From: Methylococcaceae bacterium
Lineage (GTDB): Bacteria > Pseudomonadota > Gammaproteobacteria > Methylococcales > Methylomonadaceae
NCBI GenBank assembly: GCA_947505055.1
Contig: CANNLO010000083.1
Location: 1-14,836 of the forward strand
DNA length: 14,836 nt
Reading direction: 5' to 3'
The position numbers and the translations under genes were made by a program. Positions 1-6,860 of this stretch are shown here, in pieces. The notes beneath the pieces were generated by a model that saw only the letters and a program-made list of their open reading frames with translations, was not told where the DNA came from and searched no databases. Each line of letters begins with the position of its first letter. Positions within the stretch are counted from its first letter, which is position 1.

Positions 1-696
1 AGAAACTATTTATCAAGTCCAGAAGATGAGAAAAAGAATATACAAGCAGGCACATACCATTATTGTGATTTAGCAAAAATACACCATAGTAATAGTAAAA
101 TTGTTTATGTAAGTTCAGGTGCTGTCTATGGCGTTCAATCGCCAACTGTCGATAAAATGGATGAACTTAGTAAGCCATCCAATTTAACGGATATGGATAT
201 TGGTAAGCAAGACTACGCCGCAGCCAAGCAAGACGCTGAGAATGCAATTACTCAACTAGGCCTGGATGGACTTAATGTCAGTATTGCAAGATGTTTTGCT
301 TTTGTGGGCAAATATTTACCGCGAGACCAACATTTTGCAATAGGAAATTTTATTGATGACGTGCTTAATAAACGCCCAATTGTTGTGAAAGCTAAGCATC
401 AAGCTTACCGAAGCTATATGTATGCAGATGATCTTGTTGAATGGCTCATGACGATTGCTGAACACTCATCAACGGATTGTCCCACTTACAATGTGGGGTC
501 AGACCAAGCGATTCTTGTTAGTAATTTAGCTAAGGAGTTATCTCAACGTTACCATATGCCAGCAGAAGTGCCGCTGATCTCTGATTCTAAGATCGATCGT
601 TATATACCATCAATTAAAAAAGCTAAAGATGAGCTTGGTTTGTACTTAAAGTTTGATCTTGTCAATTCAATACAAGAAACTATAAGAAAAATTTAA
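1..696 (+). CDS. NAD(P)-dependent sugar-nucleotide epimerase/dehydratase (extended SDR), 5'-truncated by window
   Basis: The reading frame is open from base 1 to the TAA at 694-696, giving 231 visible residues; the N-terminal Rossmann part with the glycine-rich NAD motif lies outside the window. Visible family marks are the strand-end motif VSSGAVYG (about bases 109-132), the catalytic Tyr-x3-Lys as YAAAK (Tyr at 214-216, Lys at 226-228), the substrate-loop sequence ARCFAFVG, and RSYMYADDL, the usual SDR 'R-D/S-x-x-Y-x-x-D' C-terminal signature. The enzyme should modify a nucleotide-activated hexose in the cytoplasm. Substrate is unknown. Because tyvelose genes lie downstream, a role in CDP-dideoxyhexose metabolism is possible (for example a YerF-like reductase), but nothing in the visible part proves it. 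The internal ATG at 157 is not the start, since conserved SDR sequence continues upstream of it. Confidence 0.85.
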   Translation, partial: RNYLSSPEDEKKNIQAGTYHYCDLAKIHHSNSKIVYVSSGAVYGVQSPTVDKMDELSKPSNLTDMDIGKQDYAAAKQDAENAITQLGLDGLNVSIARCFAFVGKYLPRDQHFAIGNFIDDVLNKRPIVVKAKHQAYRSYMYADDLVEWLMTIAEHSSTDCPTYNVGSDQAILVSNLAKELSQRYHMPAEVPLISDSKIDRYIPSIKKAKDELGLYLKFDLVNSIQETIRKI

Positions 697-698
697 AT

Positions 699-703
699 GG
701 AAG
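699..703 (+). promoter_or_regulatory. Ribosome binding site for the 59-codon gene
   Basis: GGAAG lies 10 bases before the ATG at 714 and just after the stop codon of the preceding SDR gene. It is one of the better Shine-Dalgarno matches in this part of the window and supports the small reading frame at 714-893 being translated. Confidence 0.45.
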
Positions 704-713
704 TCTATAGTAA

Positions 714-893
714 ATGTTCTATCTTGCGACTGAAAGTGAAATTAAGAATATTTGTTTTAATCAATCTAAATCATTTTATAAAGATGCAATAGGTGCTGCG
801 CATAAAAATTCGCACCTGTTAGTTGTTAATTTAGATATGACATCGATTGATAAGAAAATTTTAGCTAGTTACGCAAAGTTAGATTTAATTTAA
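714..893 (+). CDS. Small hypothetical protein, 59 aa
   Basis: ATG at 714 opens a 59-codon frame ending in TAA at 891-893, two bases before the wzx start. A GGAAG site at 699-703 has suitable spacing, and an in-frame TAA directly precedes the ATG (711-713), so the frame cannot extend upstream. The product begins MFYLATESEIKNI and contains the hydrophobic strand-like stretch HLLVVNLDM near residues 34-42. It has no signal peptide and no clear membrane segment. I do not recognise a family. The frame fills the only otherwise empty stretch of the cluster (697-895) and its stop is almost joined to wzx, which lacks its own Shine-Dalgarno site, so it may couple translation into wzx. It could also be the surviving tail of a degraded O-antigen gene. 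Confidence 0.5.
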   Translation: MFYLATESEIKNICFNQSKSFYKDAIGAAHKNSHLLVVNLDMTSIDKKILASYAKLDLI

Positions 894-895
894 AA

Positions 896-2098
896 ATGAG
901 AAATTTCAGTTTAATTGCGCTAGCAAGAGCGATTGTTATAGCGTGTCAGTTTGTAAATATTAAGCTATTTACAAACTATTTAACTGCATCACAGATTGGA
1001 TTGTATTTTTTCTTTTTGACGATATCCTATTTTTGTAATGCTTTAATTTTTATCCCTGTAGATTATTACCAACAAGCCAATTTAAAAAAAACGATTGATG
1101 ATACTGGAGGTATTTTTCCGCTATTGACTTTCAATTTAATGCTCATAGGGTACTTTTTTATAGCATTAATACCGATAGTTGTTATTGTCTTATTGACGGC
1201 ATCGCAGTTTTTATCCCATGTCATTTTAGCAGCCACGTTAGCGGTTGCACTATATGCAACACAAGCACTCAGAAATACCCTAAATAACCTCGACTACAAA
1301 GCAGCTGTTTCCTTTAACTTTGTTCAGGAAGCCGTGCTAAAAATTATCACTTTCATTTTATTGGTGAAATACTTCGAACCTAATGAATTGTTGTTAATGA
1401 TATCTTGGCTTGTCGCACTGATTGTCAGTGTAATTACACTTTTTATTAATGCAAAAAAAAATCGTTTATTCGTATGCGTAAAAAAACAGCCCGTACAGGC
1501 AAAAGAGGTTTTCAATTTTGCATATCCTATTACAGTTGGTGCTATAGCAAATTGGATTCAGACTCAAGGCTATAGGCTAATTTTAGTTCCACTTGGATAT
1601 GTGGAAATTTTAGGAATTTTCGCAACAGTTACATCTATCGGTAGTGCTGGTATGGGAGCCGTATCTACAATATTTTCACAGGCTTTTTCACCAAAAATTT
1701 ATAAAAGTGGCGGAGGATACACTGGTGAATACCTAAAAAATGCCTTAGCTACGATAGCGGTAATTATTTTAGGCTGCTTAATATTCGGGCATCTTATTGT
1801 AAAAATAGCAACCAATCATAAATATGAACCCTACTGGGGCATATTAATTATTGGAGTTTTAATTGAAGCAGGCAATTTTCTCATTGGTGCATTTTCAATA
1901 CACGTTTCTTTGGTAGGACGAACGAAGCAAATGATGATGTCATCATTTTGGGGAGTCTTAATATTGTTTTTAAGTTTTGCGCTGATTTATATGGCAAGTA
2001 CCATTAACGTATTTTCTATTGGAATTCCTTTGGTTCTTGCCCAGTTAGCGGTATTAATTTTTATCTACAGAAGTTATTTAAAATGCAAATCAGTATAG
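896..2098 (+). CDS. wzx: Wzx-type O-antigen flippase
   Basis: A 400-residue, strongly hydrophobic protein with roughly a dozen predicted membrane segments spread over its length and short charged loops (for example around residues 63-70 and 183-200). This is the size and pattern of MOP-superfamily polysaccharide exporters. Such proteins move undecaprenyl-linked O-units from the cytoplasmic to the periplasmic face of the inner membrane. Assignment rests on topology and on context: a second polytopic protein with polymerase character (9855-11135) completes the Wzx/Wzy pair. The start ATG has no Shine-Dalgarno site and follows the previous stop by two bases, which suggests translational coupling. 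The coding sequence contains A8 (1084-1091) and A9 (1453-1461) runs. Wzx sequences diverge strongly, so the name is by class rather than by close similarity. Confidence 0.85.
   Translation: MRNFSLIALARAIVIACQFVNIKLFTNYLTASQIGLYFFFLTISYFCNALIFIPVDYYQQANLKKTIDDTGGIFPLLTFNLMLIGYFFIALIPIVVIVLLTASQFLSHVILAATLAVALYATQALRNTLNNLDYKAAVSFNFVQEAVLKIITFILLVKYFEPNELLLMISWLVALIVSVITLFINAKKNRLFVCVKKQPVQAKEVFNFAYPITVGAIANWIQTQGYRLILVPLGYVEILGIFATVTSIGSAGMGAVSTIFSQAFSPKIYKSGGGYTGEYLKNALATIAVIILGCLIFGHLIVKIATNHKYEPYWGILIIGVLIEAGNFLIGAFSIHVSLVGRTKQMMMSSFWGVLILFLSFALIYMASTINVFSIGIPLVLAQLAVLIFIYRSYLKCKSV
1453..1461 (+). repeat. A9 homopolymer inside wzx
   Basis: Nine consecutive A bases within the codons for Ala-Lys-Lys-Asn of the flippase. 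An A8 run lies at 1084-1091 in the same gene. Such runs can cause polymerase slippage, but they are also expected by chance in AT-rich coding DNA. Confidence 0.6.
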
Positions 2099-2123
2099 AT
2101 TATTTAAAAATGAGTAAAAATTT

Positions 2124-2984
2124 ATGAGTCAACTATTAGAAACCAAGTCATATCAAAAGTTGGAAAACTCGGCTCTAAATCTAATACATGACAATCGCTC
2201 TGGTAATAAACTTGAACTTGTTTTCATGACATTTAACGAAGAGGATAGAATAAAAAATATTCTTTTATTCTATGGTAGAGAGTTTGATATTGTGATTTTA
2301 GATGATGGTAGTAACGACAGTACTTGTGAGCTTGTTCAGCATCATGGTGGAACAGTCTATAAAAGAATTGGCGACTCCATTGGGGAGAATCACTTTGCAA
2401 ATTATGTTAATTATCAAACAAAAAGTGGGCGTTGCTTTTATATGATGTGCGATGAATATGTTGAGATATCAGAGCTACAGAAGGCATCAAAATTATTGTT
2501 AGAGGGGGAAGGACAGGTCTTTGGAAGAAGAATTGACTGGTTCTACGGAATACAAGCCCGTAAACCAACCTGTCTCTCGCCTAAAGGCTTTAGGCGAGGT
2601 GATGCAATTTATGATCCAGCTAATTTTCACGATACATTGAGTTACGCACGACAATCGACAAAAAAAATGATCTTGGATGTGCAGCATTTACATGTGTATA
2701 GCATGAAAGATGACTATGGGAAGTTTGGATACTATATTTATCAGGAAGTATTGCAGCTTAGAAAAACAGCCAGCCCAATTAAATCATTTTTCATTCGATT
2801 TTTAAAACTTGTTAGGGCTCTGCAATTAAATAGTCTTAGGTTTTCGAAAGCCCCGTGGCTGATTTTGTTTTTTTTAGCTCAATTTTTTGCAACAATATTT
2901 CTATTTGTTATGGCGTTTATTGAGCAAAGATCATTAAAATCCAGAGGTGAGCAGATTGAGCTGTATATTAAAGAGTACCTTTAG
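2124..2984 (+). CDS. Family 2 glycosyltransferase (WaaE/KdtX-like arrangement)
   Basis: A 286-residue GT-A type glycosyltransferase. The nucleotide-sugar binding start is VFMTFNEE (about residues 33-40), followed by LDDGSNDST (59-67), the acidic pair typical of GT2. The position of the usual DxD/ADE motif holds MCDEYVEI (108-115), a Cys-Asp-Glu variant similar to the 'DADE' of WaaE-type enzymes. A hydrophobic segment near residues 243-264 may anchor the C terminus to the inner membrane. The first 28 or so residues precede the conserved domain and look like an extension. It should add one sugar to the growing lipid-linked O-unit on the cytoplasmic face; donor and acceptor cannot be read from sequence. 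It follows wzx by 25 bases. A near-perfect palindrome lies inside the gene at 2576-2598. Confidence 0.85.
   Translation: MSQLLETKSYQKLENSALNLIHDNRSGNKLELVFMTFNEEDRIKNILLFYGREFDIVILDDGSNDSTCELVQHHGGTVYKRIGDSIGENHFANYVNYQTKSGRCFYMMCDEYVEISELQKASKLLLEGEGQVFGRRIDWFYGIQARKPTCLSPKGFRRGDAIYDPANFHDTLSYARQSTKKMILDVQHLHVYSMKDDYGKFGYYIYQEVLQLRKTASPIKSFFIRFLKLVRALQLNSLRFSKAPWLILFFLAQFFATIFLFVMAFIEQRSLKSRGEQIELYIKEYL
2576..2598. repeat. Perfect 11-bp inverted repeat, 1-nt centre
   Basis: The arms CTCGCCTAAAG (2576-2586) and CTTTAGGCGAG (2588-2598) are exact reverse complements around a single G. As RNA this can form a 9-bp stem with a 5-base loop. It lies within the glycosyltransferase coding sequence (residues Ser-Pro-Lys-Gly-Phe-Arg-Arg) and no T-run follows it, so it is not a standard intrinsic terminator. 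Confidence 0.7.
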
Positions 2985-3036
2985 TATCGCAATTGATCAG
3001 TGTTTTCTTTAAATGTACAACTATTTTCATAGAGAT

Positions 3037-3918
3037 ATGAAAAAAATCCTTCTCACTGGCGCAACAGGCTTTCTAGGCAGTCACTTAGCTTTTGCGTTAT
3101 TGGCCTCTGGCTATGAGGTGATCGCGCTAAAACGGAAGTCATCGTCTTTACGTAGGATCCAGTCTATTGCCACTGATATTAAATTGATTGACATTGAATC
3201 CTTGAATTATGAAAGTCTATTTGGGGATTTTGGAAAAATTGACGCCATCATACATACTGCTACATGTTATGGGCGGAACAATGAATCTGTGAGTGAAATT
3301 TTCGAAGCAAATACCTCATTCCCATTGCAATTGCTTGATGCGGGAAATCGTTCGGGAGTTAAGCTATTCATTAATACCGATACGATTTTGGATAAGTATC
3401 TCAACTTGTATGCGCTTTCAAAAAATCAGTTGCTACAATGGGGTAAGTTTTTCTCGAAGCAGGGAAATACCTGCTTTGTAAATATTCGGCTAGAGCATTT
3501 TTATGGGCCAGATGACGACCCCACAAAGTTTGCCACCCACGTGATTAATAGCTGTCTTAACAATGTTTCTGAGCTGAAGCTCACTGCTGCAGAACAGAAG
3601 CGAGATTTTATTTACATTGATGATGTGGTATCGGCTTATATAATGCTGATAGAAAGAATGAGAAAGTCTGACCATTCTTTTATCGAGTTTGACTTGGGAA
3701 GCGGTCAATCCATTTCCATACGAGAGTTTGTTGAAACTGTACATCGCCTAACCTCATCCCAGACTCATCTAGCTTTTGGTGCCATTCCTTACCGCGACGG
3801 GGAGGTAATGCATTCTGAGGCTAATATAACCGGCTTGACCGCATTAGGGTGGCAATGCCACTATGAAATCGAGACTGGACTAAAGAAAGTAATCGAACAA
3901 GAAAGAAGGAAGTTATGA
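3037..3918 (+). CDS. prt: CDP-paratose synthase-like SDR (CDP-4-keto-3,6-dideoxyglucose 4-reductase)
   Basis: Extended SDR of 293 residues from ATG 3037; I prefer this over the in-frame ATG at 3013 because the family begins directly with MKKILLTGATGFLGS. The NAD(P) motif GATGFLG is at residues 8-14 and the catalytic Tyr-x3-Lys is YALSK (125-129). From memory of the Salmonella enzymes, several stretches match this narrow group: TCYGRNNE (76-83), RLEHFYGP, QKRDFIYIDDV and GSGQSISIREFV, with features shared by both RfbS (paratose) and RfbJ (abequose) synthases. Both reduce CDP-4-keto-3,6-dideoxy-D-glucose and differ in C4 stereochemistry. I favour paratose because the next gene, overlapping by four bases (ATGA), encodes CDP-paratose 2-epimerase. 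The paratose/abequose choice itself cannot be decided from sequence alone. Confidence 0.75.
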   Translation: MKKILLTGATGFLGSHLAFALLASGYEVIALKRKSSSLRRIQSIATDIKLIDIESLNYESLFGDFGKIDAIIHTATCYGRNNESVSEIFEANTSFPLQLLDAGNRSGVKLFINTDTILDKYLNLYALSKNQLLQWGKFFSKQGNTCFVNIRLEHFYGPDDDPTKFATHVINSCLNNVSELKLTAAEQKRDFIYIDDVVSAYIMLIERMRKSDHSFIEFDLGSGQSISIREFVETVHRLTSSQTHLAFGAIPYRDGEVMHSEANITGLTALGWQCHYEIETGLKKVIEQERRKL

Positions 3919-4937
3919 AACTATTAATTACCGGTGGATGTGGTTTTCTGGGTAGCAACTTGGCTGCTGATGCGTTGTCAAGAGGAGACGATGTTGTGAT
4001 ATTCGACAACCTTTGTCGCGCTGGTTCACGTGAAAATTTGCCTTGGCTACAAGCACAAGGCAAATTTACCTTTGAGCATGGTGATATTCGCAATCAGAAT
4101 GATATCACCCGTGCTGTTCAATTATTCAAACCTGACGCAATATTCCACTTGGCAGGACAAGTGGCAATGACCACTTCGATTGCCAATCCGCGCATGGATT
4201 TTGAGATAAATGTTATGGGAACGTATAACCTGCTGGAAGCTGTGCGGCTATATGCATCGGAAGCGATAGTAGTGTATTCCTCTACCAATAAAGTTTATGG
4301 TGACTTAGAACAATATAGTTACTCTGAGACAGATACGCGCTATCTGTGTAATGAGTACCCAGAAGGCTTCAATGAGTTAACGCAGCTTGATTTTCAATCT
4401 CCTTACGGGTGTTCAAAAGGTGCTGCTGATCAATATATGCTCGATTATTCTCGTATATTTGGACTGAATACGGTTGTCTTCCGTCATTCATCAATGTATG
4501 GGGGTCGACAGTTTGCTAGTTATGATCAAGGCTGGATTGGATGGTTTTGTCAGAAAGCAGTAGATGCCAGCAATTCTAAACACACAGAAAAATTTACGAT
4601 TTCTGGAGATGGTAAACAGGTACGAGACGTTCTTCATGCTGATGATATGAAGCGTCTATATCTGGCTGCTTTAACTAATATCGATAAAGCTAGAGGACAG
4701 GCTTTTAATATTGGTGGCGGTATTGAAAATAGTTTGTCTTTGCTTGAACTCTTTACCCTATTGGAAGAAATTACTCAATCAAAATTGCAGTATACAAAAT
4801 TACCCGTACGAAAAAGTGATCAGCGTGTATTTGTTGCAGATCTTTCTAAAGCAATAAATCTTTTAGATTGGAGACCAAAAGTCTCTGCGCATGACGGAGT
4901 GACTAAAATGGTGGATTGGGTAAAGCATGGAAAATAA
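3915..4937 (+). CDS. tyv: CDP-paratose 2-epimerase (CDP-tyvelose synthase)
   Basis: A 340-residue extended SDR that interconverts CDP-paratose and CDP-tyvelose at C2 using bound NAD. It is recognised strongly: the NAD motif GGCGFLG (7-13), HLAGQVAMTTSI (78-89), MDFEINV, YSSTNKVYGDLEQY (121-134), SPYGCSKGAADQYMLDY (162-178, catalytic Tyr164 and Lys168), RHSSMYGGRQFA and GKQVRDVLHADDM closely follow Salmonella/Yersinia RfbE as I remember it, and the length is normal for that enzyme. The start overlaps the prt stop as ATGA, with AAGGA (3906-3910) just upstream; the end overlaps the following glycosyltransferase by 11 bases. This gives a prt-tyv-glycosyltransferase module. An intragenic 12-bp inverted repeat sits at 4034-4067. 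This is the most specific sugar assignment in the window. Confidence 0.93.
   Translation: MKLLITGGCGFLGSNLAADALSRGDDVVIFDNLCRAGSRENLPWLQAQGKFTFEHGDIRNQNDITRAVQLFKPDAIFHLAGQVAMTTSIANPRMDFEINVMGTYNLLEAVRLYASEAIVVYSSTNKVYGDLEQYSYSETDTRYLCNEYPEGFNELTQLDFQSPYGCSKGAADQYMLDYSRIFGLNTVVFRHSSMYGGRQFASYDQGWIGWFCQKAVDASNSKHTEKFTISGDGKQVRDVLHADDMKRLYLAALTNIDKARGQAFNIGGGIENSLSLLELFTLLEEITQSKLQYTKLPVRKSDQRVFVADLSKAINLLDWRPKVSAHDGVTKMVDWVKHGK
4034..4067. repeat. Perfect 12-bp inverted repeat, 10-nt loop, inside tyv
   Basis: AAATTTGCCTTG (4034-4045) and CAAGGCAAATTT (4056-4067) are exact reverse complements separated by ten bases. It is in the 5' part of tyv, about 120 bases after the start. No T-run follows. 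It could be an mRNA hairpin or a chance structure. Confidence 0.7.
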
Positions 4938-5925
4938 AAATCTGTTAATCTCGTTTTGTATTCCAACATACAATCGCGCGAGTTACTTACCAAAATCGCT
5001 AGATGCGATAATATTACAGTTAGATGAAGACTCTAAAAAAAATGTAGAAATCCTTATCTCTGACAATGCATCTGATGATGCTACTGTTGAAGTAGTGCAA
5101 GGATACATTCAATCTAGACCTGATTTAAATATTAGGTTTCTGAAAAATCCATCCAACATTGGTATGGATGGAAATTTTATAAATTGTTATAAAAACGCAA
5201 TCGGAAAATATGTATGCCTAGTGTCAGATGATGACTTCCTTCTTCCTGGGAAAGTTAAGTATTTGTTAGATATTTTTCATTTTCACCCAGATATTGATGC
5301 TGTTTTCCTTAACCCTTTTCCTATTGCTGGTTGTCTTCAGGAGACCGAAAAGCTTTGCTTTAATTCCAATGAGATGATGGAGCGAATCGGAGACAGGATA
5401 GTTCATTTAGGAGCATTGATTTTTAAGCGTGAAATTTTTATGAAACGTGATTACTCGTGCTATGACGGAACATATCTCGCAATTTCATATATTTTTTTAG
5501 ATGTAATTATGAATGGTGATGGCATATATTTTACGCGTGAAAAGTTCTTTCAAATTACGCAGAACAACAGCGGCGGCTATAATTTTTTTGATGTTTTTAT
5601 TACTAGATTTTTAGACGTACTTGACTATGCTTCACAAAAAGGATTTTCTAAAAAAGCTGTTGATAAAGTCAAGAATCAGCATCTTCGTTATTTTGTAATT
5701 CCTTTTGTCATTGATTTTAGAATAAACAACTCATATAAAAGAATGAAACGAAGTTTTAGTGAGGGTTTTTTCCTTATATTCAGGAGGTATGCTTCTAATC
5801 CAATGATTATTTGGGGTGTCATCCCTGCAATGTTCGCACCAAAATTTTTCTGGGTATTCATTAGATCAATTGTTCGTTTAATTAGGCGTATATCTGTTTG
5901 GAATGCCGTTAAAGGAGGCTGCTAA
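4927..5925 (+). CDS. Family 2 glycosyltransferase, candidate tyvelosyl/paratosyl transferase (WbaV-like)
   Basis: A 332-residue GT-A glycosyltransferase. The N-terminal motif ISFCIPTYNRASYL (8-21) is followed by SDNASDDAT (45-53), NPSNIGMDGNF (74-84) and the metal-binding acidic motif SDDD (100-103). The opening ISFCIPTYNR and the overall length resemble the WbaV/RfbV abequosyl- and tyvelosyltransferases of Salmonella as I remember them. A basic, partly hydrophobic C-terminal part (about residues 275-325) probably rests on the membrane. It overlaps tyv by 11 bases, so synthesis and transfer of the dideoxy sugar would be expressed together. GT2 class is certain; donor specificity is inference from position and partial resemblance. 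Confidence 0.87.
   Translation: MENKNLLISFCIPTYNRASYLPKSLDAIILQLDEDSKKNVEILISDNASDDATVEVVQGYIQSRPDLNIRFLKNPSNIGMDGNFINCYKNAIGKYVCLVSDDDFLLPGKVKYLLDIFHFHPDIDAVFLNPFPIAGCLQETEKLCFNSNEMMERIGDRIVHLGALIFKREIFMKRDYSCYDGTYLAISYIFLDVIMNGDGIYFTREKFFQITQNNSGGYNFFDVFITRFLDVLDYASQKGFSKKAVDKVKNQHLRYFVIPFVIDFRINNSYKRMKRSFSEGFFLIFRRYASNPMIIWGVIPAMFAPKFFWVFIRSIVRLIRRISVWNAVKGGC
5913..5918 (+). promoter_or_regulatory. Strong Shine-Dalgarno site for the methyltransferase
   Basis: AGGAGG lies nine bases before the ATG at 5928, inside the last codons of the preceding glycosyltransferase. It is the best ribosome binding site in the window and fixes the methyltransferase start. Confidence 0.8.
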
Positions 5926-5927
5926 AA

Positions 5928-6860
5928 ATGACATTGTTAAGAAAAATTAGGAAAGTAGTTTTTCCTGATTTCAGTATAAGGATGATTTTTTATAGCGTGG
6001 CACGGGAATGCCTTCAAAGTCCTAGCTCTCTATTCAAGCGACTAAATATTACAAACTTTTCTAATTATCGTATTTTTCAATCTGTACAGATTGATTGTAA
6101 TATCTGCGGCAATAAATCAGCTTTGTTCTATGATTTTCCAAATATAGAAAAAAGATCCGAGCATGGAATTGGCCTGTTGAGAGAAACGTTGTGTTGTAAT
6201 TCATGTGGCGCAACGCAGAGACAGAGAGTACTTGCTCATAAATTACTTAACTATATAAATCTGATGGCAGGTCGTGCTTATTTGACCATTCCAGAGTATG
6301 TAAACTCTGAATTTAGCATACGTATTTTTGATACAGATAGCTTCTCCCCTATTCACAAAATACTTAAGGGTAAAAACGGATATATATCCAGTAAATTTTT
6401 ACCAACGGAAAAATTTGGGATTAAACTTGAGACTGGTATTTTTAACATCAATCTTGAATCCATAGATTTTAAGGAAAAACAGTTTGATGTAGTACTTACT
6501 TCTGATGTTATGGAGCATGTTAAATATGATGATCTTGCGCATGATGAAATAACGCGTGTATTAGATAATGGCGGAGCATATATTTTTACTGTTCCGTTTA
6601 ATTCCACTTACAAATTTAATCGCGTTCTTGTCGCAGAAACTCGGTGTGGCGAGGTGTTTCTCGAGAAACCACACTACCATGGAGACCCGTTGACGGGGGG
6701 GATTTTGGCGTATCGCATTTATGGCGCGGAATTAATTGAGTCACTGAAGGCAAAAGGGCTTGAAGTAGAGTTCGATATTTTTAGCAATGAAAAAGCTGGA
6801 ATATATCAGGGTGATTGTTTCGTCGCCATCAAAAAAAGTGGAGTTGCAACGTCGTTATGA
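5928..6860 (+). CDS. Class I SAM-dependent methyltransferase with N-terminal Cys-pair (zinc-ribbon-like) module
   Basis: A 310-residue protein. The N-terminal part carries two CxxC pairs, C57-N-I-C60-G and C90-N-S-C93-G followed by ATQRQR, which suggests a bound zinc. The second part has the methyltransferase segment FDVVLTSDVMEHV (about residues 187-199), then a DNGGAYIFTVPF strand/loop and a C-terminal AYRIYGAELIESL segment, as in type 11 methyltransferases. The usual glycine-rich SAM motif (ExGxGxG) is not evident; in its expected place is RIFDTDSFSPIHK. Such proteins occur in O-antigen clusters and are expected to methylate a sugar of the repeat unit or its nucleotide precursor; the target is unknown. 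It has a strong ribosome site and overlaps the next gene as ATGA. A run of seven G bases (6695-6701) lies near the 3' end. Confidence 0.8.
   Translation: MTLLRKIRKVVFPDFSIRMIFYSVARECLQSPSSLFKRLNITNFSNYRIFQSVQIDCNICGNKSALFYDFPNIEKRSEHGIGLLRETLCCNSCGATQRQRVLAHKLLNYINLMAGRAYLTIPEYVNSEFSIRIFDTDSFSPIHKILKGKNGYISSKFLPTEKFGIKLETGIFNINLESIDFKEKQFDVVLTSDVMEHVKYDDLAHDEITRVLDNGGAYIFTVPFNSTYKFNRVLVAETRCGEVFLEKPHYHGDPLTGGILAYRIYGAELIESLKAKGLEVEFDIFSNEKAGIYQGDCFVAIKKSGVATSL
6695..6701 (+). repeat. G7 homopolymer in the methyltransferase gene
   Basis: Seven consecutive G bases encode part of Thr-Gly-Gly in an otherwise AT-rich gene. G tracts are frequent slippage sites for phase-variable surface genes, although seven is at the short end. 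A one-base change here would alter roughly the last 50 residues. Confidence 0.6.

Noticed and set aside
697..792. 31-codon frame starting directly at the stop of the first SDR gene (TAAATG)
   Set aside because: It has no ribosome site, overlaps the better supported 714-893 frame in another phase, and encodes a basic, low-information peptide.
2993..3021. Promoter-like TTGATC - 17 bases - TACAAC before the paratose synthase gene
   Set aside because: Only partial matches to both boxes, and the implied transcription start would leave almost no leader before ATG 3037.
3013..3036. Upstream ATG for the paratose synthase-like gene
   Set aside because: It adds eight residues before the conserved SDR start MKKILLTGATG and has no Shine-Dalgarno site.
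6815..6856. Upstream ATG for the dTDP-rhamnose 4-epimerase-like gene
   Set aside because: The extra 14 residues lie in methyltransferase coding sequence; ATG 6857 gives the family N terminus and an ATGA overlap like its neighbours.
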